Below are positions 55,688-64,000 of a stretch of 64,000 bases of DNA, piece after piece. Origin of the DNA: Thalassoglobus polymorphus (GTDB lineage Bacteria > Planctomycetota > Planctomycetia > Planctomycetales > Planctomycetaceae). Under the pieces are notes generated by a model. The model made no database searches. It had not been told where the DNA came from and saw only the letters and a program-made list of their open reading frames with translations. Both the position numbers and the translations under genes were made by a program. The stretch is from contig NZ_CP036267.1 of assembly GCF_007744255.1 (NCBI RefSeq), positions 4,010,001 through 4,074,000 on the forward strand, written 5' to 3'. Positions within the stretch are counted from its first letter, which is position 1. Each line of letters starts with the position of its first letter.

Positions 55688-56911
55688 ATGAAATCCGGAA
55701 TCAGCTTTTTACTCGTCCTGCTACTGTCTCAAGTTGCTCACAGCGATGAGGCCGACCGCATCGCCAAGCTTGAGAAGATTGCGGACCATGCACTGGAACA
55801 ACCAACGCTCAATACGTCGCCACTTCCAGCTTATGACTATGACCAACTCGACTATGGAATGACAATCGGCATTGACCGCACTCCGGGTGGACGATTGTGG
55901 GCGTGCTGGGTCGCTGGTGGAGATAGTCCCAAAGCTTTCTTCGTGCTGGCGACGAGTGATGATGATGGCGAGAGCTGGTCAAAGCCGCGCCTTGTGATCG
56001 ACACCCATTCTCCAGACCTTCCCATGGACCGGAGTACACTTGTCGGAAACCTGTGGACTGATCCGCTCGGTCGATTGTGGCTCTTCTTTGACCAGTCGAT
56101 GCAGATGTTCGATGGCAGAGGGGGCGTTTGGGCAACCGTTTGCGAAAACCCCGACGCGGATACGCCGGAATGGTCAAGACCTACGCGAATCTGGCATGGT
56201 GTGACTCTCAACAAACCAACTGTCCTCAGCAATGGAGAGTGGATGTTGCCGATCTCACTGGACGAACGGGGCGGCCTGCATGAGTTTAAAGGCTGCTTTC
56301 GCGATCTTGATCCATTACGAGGAGCGAATGTCTTTGTTTCGAAAGATCAGGGGACAACGTGGACTCGACGCGGGATGGCAAACTTCTCAAATCCAGATTG
56401 GCACGAGCACATGATCATTGAACGTCAAGACGGGACGCTATGGATGCTCGCTCGAACTCGCAAAGGCATCATGGAGTCGACGTCTACTGATCAGGGAGCC
56501 ACATGGTCGCTCCCGGTTCTCTCACAGATTAAACACCCCGTTGCCCGGTTCCACATTCGCAGGTTGGCTTCCGGTCGATTGTTACTCATCAAGCATGGAG
56601 ATCAACTTGAGACTCATACTGGACGCGAACAGCTCAGCGCCTGGCTCTCTGAAGATGACGGCAAAACCTGGAAAGGTGGTCTCGTGCTCGATGAGAAAAA
56701 AGGCATCTCCTATCCCGATGGGTTTCAGGCTCCTGATGGAACACTCTTCATTTCTTACGATCGCAACCGCGCGAAAGATGGCGAGATTTTGTTAGCTCGA
56801 TTTACCGAGGAAGATGTCCTGGCAAAGAAATTGGTCGCCAAAAACTCCCGACTGAAAATGCTGATCTCAAAGCCGCTGGCAAATCGCGTTCTCAAAGAAA
56901 AAAAGAAATAA
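55688..56911 (+). CDS. secreted sialidase-like (BNR-repeat) protein
   Basis: 407 aa from the ATG at 55688; a TTG two codons earlier is less likely. Signal peptide SGISFLLVLLLSQVAHS. Four Asp-box motifs (S-x-D-x-G-x-x-W): SDDDGESWS, SKDQGTTWT, STDQGATWS and SEDDGKTWK, one per propeller blade. A Tyr-rich or Arg-triad active site was not located with certainty, so it could be an exo-sialidase or a related glycan-binding propeller. Located periplasmically or at the surface. Planctomycetes often carry many such proteins for glycan use. Confidence 0.88.
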   Translation: MKSGISFLLVLLLSQVAHSDEADRIAKLEKIADHALEQPTLNTSPLPAYDYDQLDYGMTIGIDRTPGGRLWACWVAGGDSPKAFFVLATSDDDGESWSKPRLVIDTHSPDLPMDRSTLVGNLWTDPLGRLWLFFDQSMQMFDGRGGVWATVCENPDADTPEWSRPTRIWHGVTLNKPTVLSNGEWMLPISLDERGGLHEFKGCFRDLDPLRGANVFVSKDQGTTWTRRGMANFSNPDWHEHMIIERQDGTLWMLARTRKGIMESTSTDQGATWSLPVLSQIKHPVARFHIRRLASGRLLLIKHGDQLETHTGREQLSAWLSEDDGKTWKGGLVLDEKKGISYPDGFQAPDGTLFISYDRNRAKDGEILLARFTEEDVLAKKLVAKNSRLKMLISKPLANRVLKEKKK

Positions 56912-57221
56912 CAACACACCTGTCCACCCAATTCACAACTCTCCACTACAGCATTTTTCGAATTGACGTCTCTTCGCAGGGCGACTTGAGAAATCACGAA
57001 AGCCACACGAAATCAGTTTCATTGACTGAGAAGGTGGCAGTGCATTGCCGGATGGACAATACTCTCCTTTATCACTTGATCGCCTGACTGATGCTCTTCA
57101 AACCGGGCAGCCGTTTTATAAGACAAACTGCATGGCAAGTTGCATGGTGATCTTCGAGCATACCTTTGCTCCGTGAAACTCCTCAGAAGTCAACGCGATA
57201 ACTGTCACCAAAGGATCGTTT
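56912..57221. other. intergenic region
   Basis: 310 bp between the sialidase-like gene and the M14-like gene, both plus strand. No gene, repeat or strong hairpin seen; presumably holds the promoter of the latter. Confidence 0.35.
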
Positions 57222-58832
57222 ATGTCCAAGTTGATCGTCCTGCTCCTCACAAGTTTCTGTCTGTATTCAATACCTTGCATTGCTCAGGATCAGGCCAATG
57301 TTGAGCGTGTGCACCGGGTCACTCACGATGAGTACGAGGCGACGCTGAAGTTTTGGGAACAGAAGTTTTCTGATTTTTTTGAACTGCAAGTCGTCGGCAG
57401 CACCGAGAATGGGTATGACATTCATCTCATCAAAATCACTGATCCAGATGTTGATGACGCTCAGAAACAAATCGCTTTGATAACCTCATTGCATGGAGGC
57501 CCGGAGCGTTCCGGGACAACGACCGCGTTACACTTTGTCGAATGGGTGACCGGTGATTCTCCTGAAGCTCAAGAGCTGCGCCGCAAGCAGATTCTTCTGA
57601 TCATGCCGATCAATCATCCTGAATCTTTTTTCGAAACGGACCGTTTCGGCAACGCAGCCAAGATCGATCCTTACACAGGAGGAGGGCCTCAGCACTGGGA
57701 TCTAAAGAAACTTGTATACCTCTCACTCGACAAAGCTCCGGAAGTAAAAGCAGTTCTTGATGTCGTTGATCGCTGGCAGCCGGAGATTCATGCAGATCTC
57801 CATGGCACAGGGCTACAAGAATATCCGCTGGAGAAGCTGGGAGACCGAACCCGATACCAAGGCCAGACAATGTTTGAGGTGAGTGGGTCGGCCTATTCCA
57901 ACTTTGCTTTGCGGCCGTGGGACTGGCGAGTGACTGAAGCGATGATCAAGTCAGGAGAACAGGCAGGCTATCCGTCAGACCGTTTCGAGGCTGATGCACA
58001 ACGATCTTTTCATGGTCCCGCAATGAATGGAATCAGCGACCGGACCTGGTCCGGACAATCAAATTTCTACACGGCTCAATACGGGTACGCGAAGTATCAC
58101 ACCATGGTGAGTACGTTTGAAATTGGCTGGGAGAAGAGCGGAATTGCCCGCTTGCGAGGCCTGTTGGAAATCGGAAATAAGCCCTGGCAAAATGAACCAT
58201 ACGCCGGCTACCCAGTCAATCGTGTGAAATTCTTCATCGGGCACTTCGTCACAGCTTATGGAAACTCAGCTGCCGAGCGTCGCCAAAGCCGTGTTCAGCT
58301 GTGGCAGAATCAGGGTCAGTTTGGCCAAGCAGTTCTCTATCCACAAACCGATGGCCGCGATACCTATTTCGTGACCACATCGGCAGCTGCCAATAAGCTG
58401 TTAGTGAAAGACAAGGATCAGTTTCTGAAAGCACTTTCAAAACGAAAAGATATTGATTTTGATTCGTTCCAGCAATTTCTACGTCGAGGCCCCGAGGTGC
58501 AGGTTGCCGTCAGCAAGCCGAGTCAGAAGGTCGAGTCAACATATTCCAATGAGAGCGGGATTGGCTTTCGCTTGCGAATTCCATATCGAAATCCACAATT
58601 TGACAGTATCAAACTGAATGGGCATCCCCTCAAACAAGATGCAAAGAATGGTTGGACCTCATGGTTTGCAAACGGCTACACACAGGTCCAAATCAATTTG
58701 CCACCAAGTGAAACCAAGAATCAAGACCTGTTCCTGGTAACTTGCGAATACACCCCGGACGAAGTCCGACGAATCGGCTGGGAACCTCCGCAGGAAGTCC
58801 AAGAGCAACTCAAGTCAAAAAACAAACAGTGA
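57222..58832 (+). CDS. secreted M14-like zinc peptidase, unusual ligand spacing
   Basis: 536 aa with a signal peptide (LIVLLLTSFCLYSIPCIA, cleavage after AQ). Resembles M14 carboxypeptidases: a strand ITSLHGGPERSG with the first ligands, then IMPINHPESFF and the third ligand region PEIHADLHGTG. The first pair reads H91-x3-E95 (HGGPE), where classical M14 enzymes have H-x-x-E, so zinc binding may be altered or use another residue. C-terminal 150 residues are a beta-rich extension. Possibly an amidase or peptidase acting on peptides outside the cell. Confidence 0.8.
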   Translation: MSKLIVLLLTSFCLYSIPCIAQDQANVERVHRVTHDEYEATLKFWEQKFSDFFELQVVGSTENGYDIHLIKITDPDVDDAQKQIALITSLHGGPERSGTTTALHFVEWVTGDSPEAQELRRKQILLIMPINHPESFFETDRFGNAAKIDPYTGGGPQHWDLKKLVYLSLDKAPEVKAVLDVVDRWQPEIHADLHGTGLQEYPLEKLGDRTRYQGQTMFEVSGSAYSNFALRPWDWRVTEAMIKSGEQAGYPSDRFEADAQRSFHGPAMNGISDRTWSGQSNFYTAQYGYAKYHTMVSTFEIGWEKSGIARLRGLLEIGNKPWQNEPYAGYPVNRVKFFIGHFVTAYGNSAAERRQSRVQLWQNQGQFGQAVLYPQTDGRDTYFVTTSAAANKLLVKDKDQFLKALSKRKDIDFDSFQQFLRRGPEVQVAVSKPSQKVESTYSNESGIGFRLRIPYRNPQFDSIKLNGHPLKQDAKNGWTSWFANGYTQVQINLPPSETKNQDLFLVTCEYTPDEVRRIGWEPPQEVQEQLKSKNKQ

Positions 58833-58938
58833 GCAACTGGAGCCTCGCGCCCCAGGCATTTTCGCTCGTATTGGAGAGGAGACGCGTGTTCCTGCAGAGC
58901 GACATTTTCGCCATCGCAAACTGTTCTGATCCATCGCA

Positions 58939-59694
58939 ATGAATAAAAAGAGACAGATCATGTCCAAGAATCGAAGTGCACTTGTGACCGGCGGGTCGGG
59001 CGGCATCGGGAGTGAAATTTGCAAACGACTGGCGAGTGACGGATATCGCGTAGTCGTTCACTACGGAAGTGACCAGAAAGCTGCAGAAAAAGTCGTTCAG
59101 GAAATCACTGAGTCGGGTGGCGTTGCGATTTCGTATTCGGCAGACGTGAGAGACGAAGACGAAATTCAAAGCCTGTTCGAAACTGCGATCACTGAATTCG
59201 GCAGTTTGAATGTCGTAGTGGCGAACGCAGGTGCTGGTGGGGGCGGGCCGGTTGAGGATGTCGAACTGGCTGACTTCAAGAAGTTAGTCGACGTTAATCT
59301 TGTTGGAGCTTTTCTAACCCTTCGCGAAGCAGCACGAAGACTGAGTGACGGCGGAAGGTTGATCTTTATCTCGTCGCAGTTGGCCGAAAGACCTCGCATC
59401 GGAACTGGCGCATACTCAGCGACCAAGGCCGGTATTGACGCCATGGTTGTTTCGATGTCACACGAACTGGGAACGAGAGGAATCACCGTCAACAGTATCC
59501 GCCCCGGAGCCACAGAGCCCGGCATGTTCGCTGGAAGTAATGAAGAACGGAAGGAATTTTTCCGCAACCTTTCTCCTTTCAAACGACTCGGTCATCCCAA
59601 TGATATCGCTCCGATCGTTTCATTCCTTGCCAGCGACGACGCAGCCTGGATCACCGGACAGCATCTCCGCGCAGATGGCGGAGCATCGAACTGA
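58939..59694 (+). CDS. short-chain dehydrogenase/reductase, FabG-like
   Basis: 251 aa; the ATG at 58960 (MSKNRSALVTGG) is an alternative start. TGGSGGIGSE for NADP binding, NAGAGGGG, catalytic Ser in IFISSQLAE, and Tyr-x3-Lys in YSATKAG, with VNSIRPGATEPGMF as in 3-oxoacyl reductases. Oxidoreductase on a carbonyl/hydroxyl substrate; not in a fatty-acid operon, so real substrate unknown. Followed at 166 bp by a convergent hydrolase gene. Confidence 0.93.
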   Translation: MNKKRQIMSKNRSALVTGGSGGIGSEICKRLASDGYRVVVHYGSDQKAAEKVVQEITESGGVAISYSADVRDEDEIQSLFETAITEFGSLNVVVANAGAGGGGPVEDVELADFKKLVDVNLVGAFLTLREAARRLSDGGRLIFISSQLAERPRIGTGAYSATKAGIDAMVVSMSHELGTRGITVNSIRPGATEPGMFAGSNEERKEFFRNLSPFKRLGHPNDIAPIVSFLASDDAAWITGQHLRADGGASN

Positions 59695-59860
59695 TCGACC
59701 TCGGTGAATCCTCATTGAGCGGGGCTTCAGTGTTGCCCCTGCGCAGCGTGAATTTCTGGTTCGGAATCCGCCACGCTGATTCGCGACTTCGCTACGTTCC
59801 CTGCATGGCACATCGTGTGTGGCTGCGAGGCAGAGGCAATGAACGAATTTATCGCAGAAA

Positions 59861-60427
59861 CTACTTAAATTCAGCCAGTAGTTCTTCAGTTGAGGCAACT
59901 CTCGCGTAGCCGAATTCCAAAGCGGCCATGAAGGCAGCGTGGACCAGATTGGCGGGGACAGTCGTGCCGTTGAATTCCAGTGAGAGTGTGGCACAGGCAT
60001 CGTGGGCGACGGTGCATTGGTAGCCGAAATCGTTGGCGGCGCGGGTCGCAGCGTCGACACACATGTGGCTCATCGCACCACAGATTAAGACTGTCTCAAC
60101 GCCTTGCTCGTCCAACACCTCTTTGAGGTTGGTATCGCGAAAACTATTGATCTGATGTTTGAGGACAACCGATTCGCCCTCGTTGGGTTGAACAGTTGTG
60201 TGAATTTCTGAGCCGGGAGTATTCGGGGCAAAGAACGGAGCGTCACTTGTCGGGAATTCATGCCGGACATGGACAACCGGAAGCCCCTGTTTTCGAAAAG
60301 TTGTCAGGAGTTCAGCAGCCTTGGCTGCGGCTGCCTCTGTTCCTTCCAGCTCCCATTTCCCATCGGGAAAGTAATCATTTTGCAGGTCAATAATAAGCAA
60401 TGCTGTTTTGGTCGCAGGCTTGGTCAT
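59861..60427 (-). CDS. isochorismatase-family cysteine hydrolase
   Basis: 188 aa from the ATG at 60427; an upstream TTG adds seven residues. Triad: Asp14 in ALLIIDLQND, Lys in VVLKHQINSF, nucleophile Cys in GAMSHMCVDAATR, with the cis-peptide loop before it. Hydrolyses amides or vinyl ethers; nicotinamidase or isochorismatase subtype cannot be assigned. Lies 107 bp downstream of threonine synthase on the same strand. Confidence 0.93.
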   Translation of the reverse strand: MTKPATKTALLIIDLQNDYFPDGKWELEGTEAAAAKAAELLTTFRKQGLPVVHVRHEFPTSDAPFFAPNTPGSEIHTTVQPNEGESVVLKHQINSFRDTNLKEVLDEQGVETVLICGAMSHMCVDAATRAANDFGYQCTVAHDACATLSLEFNGTTVPANLVHAAFMAALEFGYARVASTEELLAEFK

Positions 60428-60533
60428 GGGGGAACTCTTACTATGCAAATGGCTGGTGTCAGAAAATTCACGATATGTATTCGGTCAGGAAATCTCCTGC
60501 GAACTGAGTGTGGCAGGGCGTTTCCGCTATTGC

Positions 60534-61610
60534 TTACCACTCATCGATTGCGCTGATGTCAACAGTTGGGCAGTCGACGTCGCTGTTAATGCGGTCGATG
60601 GCAGCTGAGTCTTTAAATCCGGAGCCGGAGACGATGCAAACGATTTTTGCATCTTTGTCGATCTCTCCATTTTCGGCAGCTTTCAAAGCTCCTGCCAGAG
60701 CAACTGAACCAGCTGGCTCTGAGAAAATTCCTTCTTCTCGGGCAAGCCGTTTTTGAACGTCCCAGACAAATTGATCTGCGACCAGGTGACCTGTCCCTCC
60801 GGTGGCACGGCATTCAGCGACTGCCAGGTGACCATCGACAACACTGGCAACTTGCAGACCACTGACTTGAGTTGTGCAGGCAACCGGTTGTGCGCGTTTG
60901 GCTCCTTCGCGAAGAGGTCCGGAAATCGTGTTGTTCCCTTCGGGCTGGACACATTCGACAGCTGGGAGTTTTTCGAGTTTTCCTTTCTCGGCCATCTGCC
61001 CGAACCCACGTGCCATTGCAACGCACAAGCCGCCTCCACCTGCAGGGCAGAAGACGTGATCGATTCCCTCTGGAGACTGTTCTGCGAGTTCGAAGGCCAT
61101 TGTTTGCACGCCGGACATTCCAGTGGGGCTGTAAACGAATGCACTGACCTGCAGCGCCGAGTCGGGACGGTGACCAAGTCTCTGAAGCTTCTCAAGAACG
61201 TTCGTGGTCGTCGTGGCATCGGTCCCGAACTTCTTGATGCGAGCAATCTTCGCACCGTAGGCCATCATCTGAGTCAGCTTTCCAAGCGGGGCGCCTTCAA
61301 CGATGGCGATACGGCATTCAATCCCCGCAGCTGCGCAGTACGCTGCCAATGCAGCTCCTGTGTTCCCGCTGGAAGTGGCGATGCATTTCTTTTTGCCTTT
61401 GGCGACCATGTGCGAAATCCCGGCGAACGCAAACCGGTCTTTGTAGGAGCCAGTCGCATTTCCGGTTTCCAGCTTGAAAAACAAATTCTTCAATCCGGCA
61501 GCCGGCCCGATGCGACGAGATCGCATCAGCGGAGTGTTTCCCTCACCCAGCGTAATGCGAGCTTCAACAGGAACCGGTTCAATCAAGTCCGCCCAACGCC
61601 AGATACTCAT
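60534..61610 (-). CDS. thrC: threonine synthase
   Basis: 358 aa. PLP lysine is Lys57 in GSYKDRF; phosphate-binding SSGNTGAAL at 80-88; GEGNTPL near the N-terminus; FCPAGGGGLC near residue 195; the tail GSGFKD contacts the cofactor. Converts O-phosphohomoserine to threonine. The short ThrC form (about 350 aa) is seen in many bacteria. A related PLP lyase such as threonine dehydratase is the alternative, but GEGNTPL and the length favour ThrC. Confidence 0.9.
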   Translation of the reverse strand: MSIWRWADLIEPVPVEARITLGEGNTPLMRSRRIGPAAGLKNLFFKLETGNATGSYKDRFAFAGISHMVAKGKKKCIATSSGNTGAALAAYCAAAGIECRIAIVEGAPLGKLTQMMAYGAKIARIKKFGTDATTTTNVLEKLQRLGHRPDSALQVSAFVYSPTGMSGVQTMAFELAEQSPEGIDHVFCPAGGGGLCVAMARGFGQMAEKGKLEKLPAVECVQPEGNNTISGPLREGAKRAQPVACTTQVSGLQVASVVDGHLAVAECRATGGTGHLVADQFVWDVQKRLAREEGIFSEPAGSVALAGALKAAENGEIDKDAKIVCIVSGSGFKDSAAIDRINSDVDCPTVDISAIDEW

Positions 61611-61756
61611 TTCGTTCTCGATTCTTTCTGAGAGGTCTTAAACATTCGCCGAAAACTTCATGCGTCCGGCTCATCAGTTTCGTGTTTTGTGTTCGTGAAA
61701 CGGCTTTTGATGTGATCATCACTCGCTGACACGAGACAGCACACGTTCAACGAATT

Positions 61757-61839
61757 CTAGAACCAGCCCGAAAACCTCTGGAATCACTGCTTTTCTCAAT
61801 GCTTAAGAGAGCAATTTCAGATTTCAGGATCAGTTCTAA
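61757..61839 (+). repeat. dispersed repeat A, full-length copy
   Basis: 83 bp, same length as the copy at 44795, beginning CTAG and ending CTAA. Matches closely: AACCAGCCCGAAAACCTCTG versus AAGCAGTCTGAAAACTACTG, then GAGAGCAATTTCA and TTTCAGGATCAGTTCTA. Ends 10 bp before the stop of the M81 gene, so it lies in that gene's 3' flank. Confidence 0.87.
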
Positions 61840-61849
61840 TACATTCTAG

Positions 61850-63325
61850 TTAATATTTTGTTTCGCGTTCCAGTGGGAACATTGGTGTGCGACGGTGCTG
61901 GTAGACCAGGCGGCTCATGTCGGCACATGTTGAGCCAGAAGTGTTGACTCGAATGAATTGATCGCAAACATCGCGATAAGCTGCGATCGGAGCGTTGACT
62001 CCTTTGGCAACAAGGAACCGGAAGTTGTTTGGATCAAGATCGCAGCTGATGAGTTGATGCAAACTGAAAGGGACCATTCGCAGCGTCGTCAGCATCAGAG
62101 TTAAGCCATGTTCGGTTTCGCAGATGGCGGTCTTGCCCTGGTCGAACTCCACGATGCCGCCGTGCCGTGGTTGCGGCTCACTGAACTTGCCATCGTGCAG
62201 AGAGCGGACAGTCACCTCAACTTCCATGGGTGATCCGTGGATCTTGTCGGTTTTTCCTCCTACGGAGAGTGTGAGCTTTTCTCCAACGCCGGCTCCCTCG
62301 CACAGAGAAACAGCTTGTGGATCGTATAAGCAACCGATAGCTGGCCCAATTTTCGCTTTGTGAATGGCAGCCAGAAGTTCGGTTCCATCCGCCGAAGAGC
62401 CTCCACCAACGTTGTCGCCCATGTCGAGCAGACAGATTCGATCAGAGGAATCTTTGCAGAGATCGATCGCCTGAGCGACTGAAGTGAACTCTCCAGCGAA
62501 GCTCTCACGCATCTCCCACATTGTTGTGGCGAGTTGCTTTGAGAGGACATCTGCAAGCATCTGGTTGTCGTCTGTCACAACGATCACAGATGAGCCCATC
62601 TCTTCCACATCGGCATAAGGAAACCCGAGGAGGATACTGTTCGAGAGTACGCCACCGATTTTAAGCTGAGCGTCTGCCGCCTCGTAAAGCGGTCGCAAAT
62701 GTGGCTCTTCAGTACATTGTCGTTCAATGCTGATTGCGAGCGGAGGGAACTGCGCCGACATAGTTGGCGTCACTTCTTTGCGAACCGTTCTCACCATTAA
62801 ATTGGCAGCTTCGATGCCCCGTTCTCGTTGATCAAGATGCGGATTCGACCGATAAGCGACGAGTGCGTCACAACTGTCGACCATTAATTGGGAGACATTG
62901 GCATGGGCGTCGAGTGTGCCGATGATTGGAACGTTTGGGCCGACCTGAGACCGCAACTCGGAGAGCCAGTATCCATCGGCATCAGGAAAACGCTCGCTGA
63001 CAGTCGCTCCATGTGGTGCAACCAAATAACCATCGAGAGAATCGTTGCTACGGACAATGTCGAGCAGATGGTTGGTCAGAGCTTCAAAGTCTCCGGAAGG
63101 GATTGTTCCGGAAGGGAGTGCTCTCGCAGCAAAAAGCGGGACAGCTTCAGCTCCTTCTGCTTCAAGACCGGCAAAGAAACCGCCCACTTCGTGGTGTGAA
63201 TCTGCCAGATCTCGACGGATTGGTTCACCAGCGAGAAGAAGGTTTTGCCGAAATGAGTCAACCGTTGTGGGCTGGCAGGAGAAAGTGTTCGATTCGTGAA
63301 GAAACGCAATGATGCCGATTCGCAT
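61850..63325 (-). CDS. M81-family metallopeptidase (MlrC-like)
   Basis: 491 aa from the ATG at 63325 (MRIGIIAFLHESNTFS), the canonical start of the family; upstream codons are not conserved. Zinc-ligand region FLHESNTF, DAHANVS, YRSNPHLDQRERG, and a later CLLDMGDNVGGGSSADGT. MlrC was named for the last step of microcystin breakdown, but most homologues in planctomycetes are of unknown substrate. Cytoplasmic. Substrate not inferred. Confidence 0.93.
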   Translation of the reverse strand: MRIGIIAFLHESNTFSCQPTTVDSFRQNLLLAGEPIRRDLADSHHEVGGFFAGLEAEGAEAVPLFAARALPSGTIPSGDFEALTNHLLDIVRSNDSLDGYLVAPHGATVSERFPDADGYWLSELRSQVGPNVPIIGTLDAHANVSQLMVDSCDALVAYRSNPHLDQRERGIEAANLMVRTVRKEVTPTMSAQFPPLAISIERQCTEEPHLRPLYEAADAQLKIGGVLSNSILLGFPYADVEEMGSSVIVVTDDNQMLADVLSKQLATTMWEMRESFAGEFTSVAQAIDLCKDSSDRICLLDMGDNVGGGSSADGTELLAAIHKAKIGPAIGCLYDPQAVSLCEGAGVGEKLTLSVGGKTDKIHGSPMEVEVTVRSLHDGKFSEPQPRHGGIVEFDQGKTAICETEHGLTLMLTTLRMVPFSLHQLISCDLDPNNFRFLVAKGVNAPIAAYRDVCDQFIRVNTSGSTCADMSRLVYQHRRTPMFPLERETKY

Positions 63326-63864
63326 AGTGGAGGTCAGTCTTGAAGGTAATGGCAAAGTTGGTTGCATGATGAGAGTAAGATTTTCACAAACGCGCCCGCT
63401 CGCTCAAGTTGCCTTCTAAAAATTGCGTCGAGGTTTCTCGTCGAGGTTTCATTGAGACTTCACTACTCAAAGTTTCCTCAAAGAGTCAGTTCAACAAGTT
63501 CTCAACGTTTCCCGATTCGCAAAATGAACGACTTGGCGGATTGGCGGTTGCAAACAAAGTCGAACAGACAGCAGACCATTCGTCAAGAAATAACGACCGC
63601 ATTCGCGGAGATGGCGGTATCTCGGCTGCCCAAAACGCTTGCGATCGACGATCACGGCGACAAGGGAACATCTCGTTTCGAGTGAAGCTTTGTGAAGAAA
63701 GCAGCTTTGGAAAGTGGGCCCCTTGCCGAACTGTACCCAATGCTACGGATTCACTATACTTCTCAGTTCATCAACTGGTTGTATGAGCGTTGAGTGCACG
63801 ATGACTGCACCATGGCTGCCAGTGAAGGTTCGTTTTTCACCCAGAGACGGCGTCGAGGAAGTAC
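63326..63864. other. 539-bp divergent intergenic region
   Basis: Between the M81 gene (minus) and a lipoprotein gene (plus). Two plus-strand frames at 63362-63786 lack conserved features and are judged spurious. Repeated TCGAGGTTTC (63428 and 63441) is the only pattern noted. Confidence 0.4.
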
Positions 63865-64000
63865 ATGCGGAGAGAACTCCCTAAGTTGCAAATGCCCATG
63901 TTGAGTGCGGTTTGCCTTGTTGTTTTGACATCGATGGTTTTGACACAGGGCTGTACAAAATCGTCAGAGACGAACAGTCCCAAGAAATCTAATTCTCCAA
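63865..64000 (+). CDS. predicted lipoprotein, cut by the right edge
   Basis: At least 45 codons from the ATG at 63865, open to the end. Basic start (MRRELPK), hydrophobic core LSAVCLVVLTSMVL and lipobox LTQGC, followed by a Ser/Lys/Asn-rich linker (TKSSETNSPKKSNS). Typical planctomycete lipoprotein; the mature domain lies outside the window, so no function can be given. Divergent from the M81 gene. Confidence 0.75.
   Translation, partial: MRRELPKLQMPMLSAVCLVVLTSMVLTQGCTKSSETNSPKKSNSP

Noticed and set aside
63362-63786. Two overlapping plus-strand frames before the lipoprotein gene
   Set aside because: They overlap each other and a minus-strand frame, with no motif; treated as intergenic.

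Overview
This 64 kb chromosomal segment looks like it comes from a planctomycete (Planctomycetota, probably order Planctomycetales; the genus cannot be fixed by eye). The reasons are a MoxR/DUF58/BatA cluster, a tripeptidyl-peptidase II-like giant subtilase, a chaperone block with two groEL genes around one groES, an IntI-type chromosomal integron integrase, secreted PQQ-propeller, sialidase-like and Ig-like proteins, and many starts without a clear Shine-Dalgarno. Base composition is about half G+C with no abrupt change. No rRNA, tRNA or CRISPR array was recognised.

Layout. 1-3884 (minus): a BatA-like protein cut by the left edge, DUF58 and MoxR. 4192-8731: a nucleotide-sugar epimerase and three unrecognised proteins. 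8831-17605: exported TPP II-like protease, cardiolipin synthase, an orphan RbsA-type sugar ABC ATPase and a PQQ-propeller protein. 17797-24565 (minus): a protein-folding block in transcription order groEL1-groES-groEL2-dnaJ-grpE-fmdB, with terminators splitting groEL1-groES from groEL2. 24851-27995: a small integron with integrase, attI-like region, one gene cassette with a zinc-ribbon protein, a convincing attC, then a decayed IS1182-like remnant and a second zinc-ribbon gene. 28231-33397: lipoprotein-like carbonic anhydrase, a DUF3565 protein, NDH-2 and a CopA-type ATPase with a cysteine-rich N-terminus.

33955-49549: Ig-like secreted protein, esterase-like hydrolase, glycosyltransferase, rseP and dxr (overlapping), asd, a fatty-acid desaturase and an MMPL transporter. 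49550-51576: an FtsX/MacB-type ABC exporter pair. 51690-55420: an accessory cluster of GNAT, DUF488, pirin, DoxX and a HxlR regulator, suggesting thiol or quinone stress. 55688-64000: sialidase-like protein, M14-like peptidase, SDR reductase, isochorismatase-like hydrolase, threonine synthase, an M81 (MlrC-like) peptidase and the start of a lipoprotein cut by the right edge.

The most unusual non-coding signal is a set of two dispersed short repeat families. Element B (104 bp, ends TAGAGCA/TGCTCTA) occurs at 18128, 44751 and, truncated, at 48881. Element A (83 bp including both flanking CTAG motifs) occurs at 20404, 35903, 44795 and 61757. At 44795 A sits inside B exactly at a TCTAG that is present, uninterrupted, in the 18128 copy. 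That empty-site comparison argues that A is, or was, a mobile miniature element.
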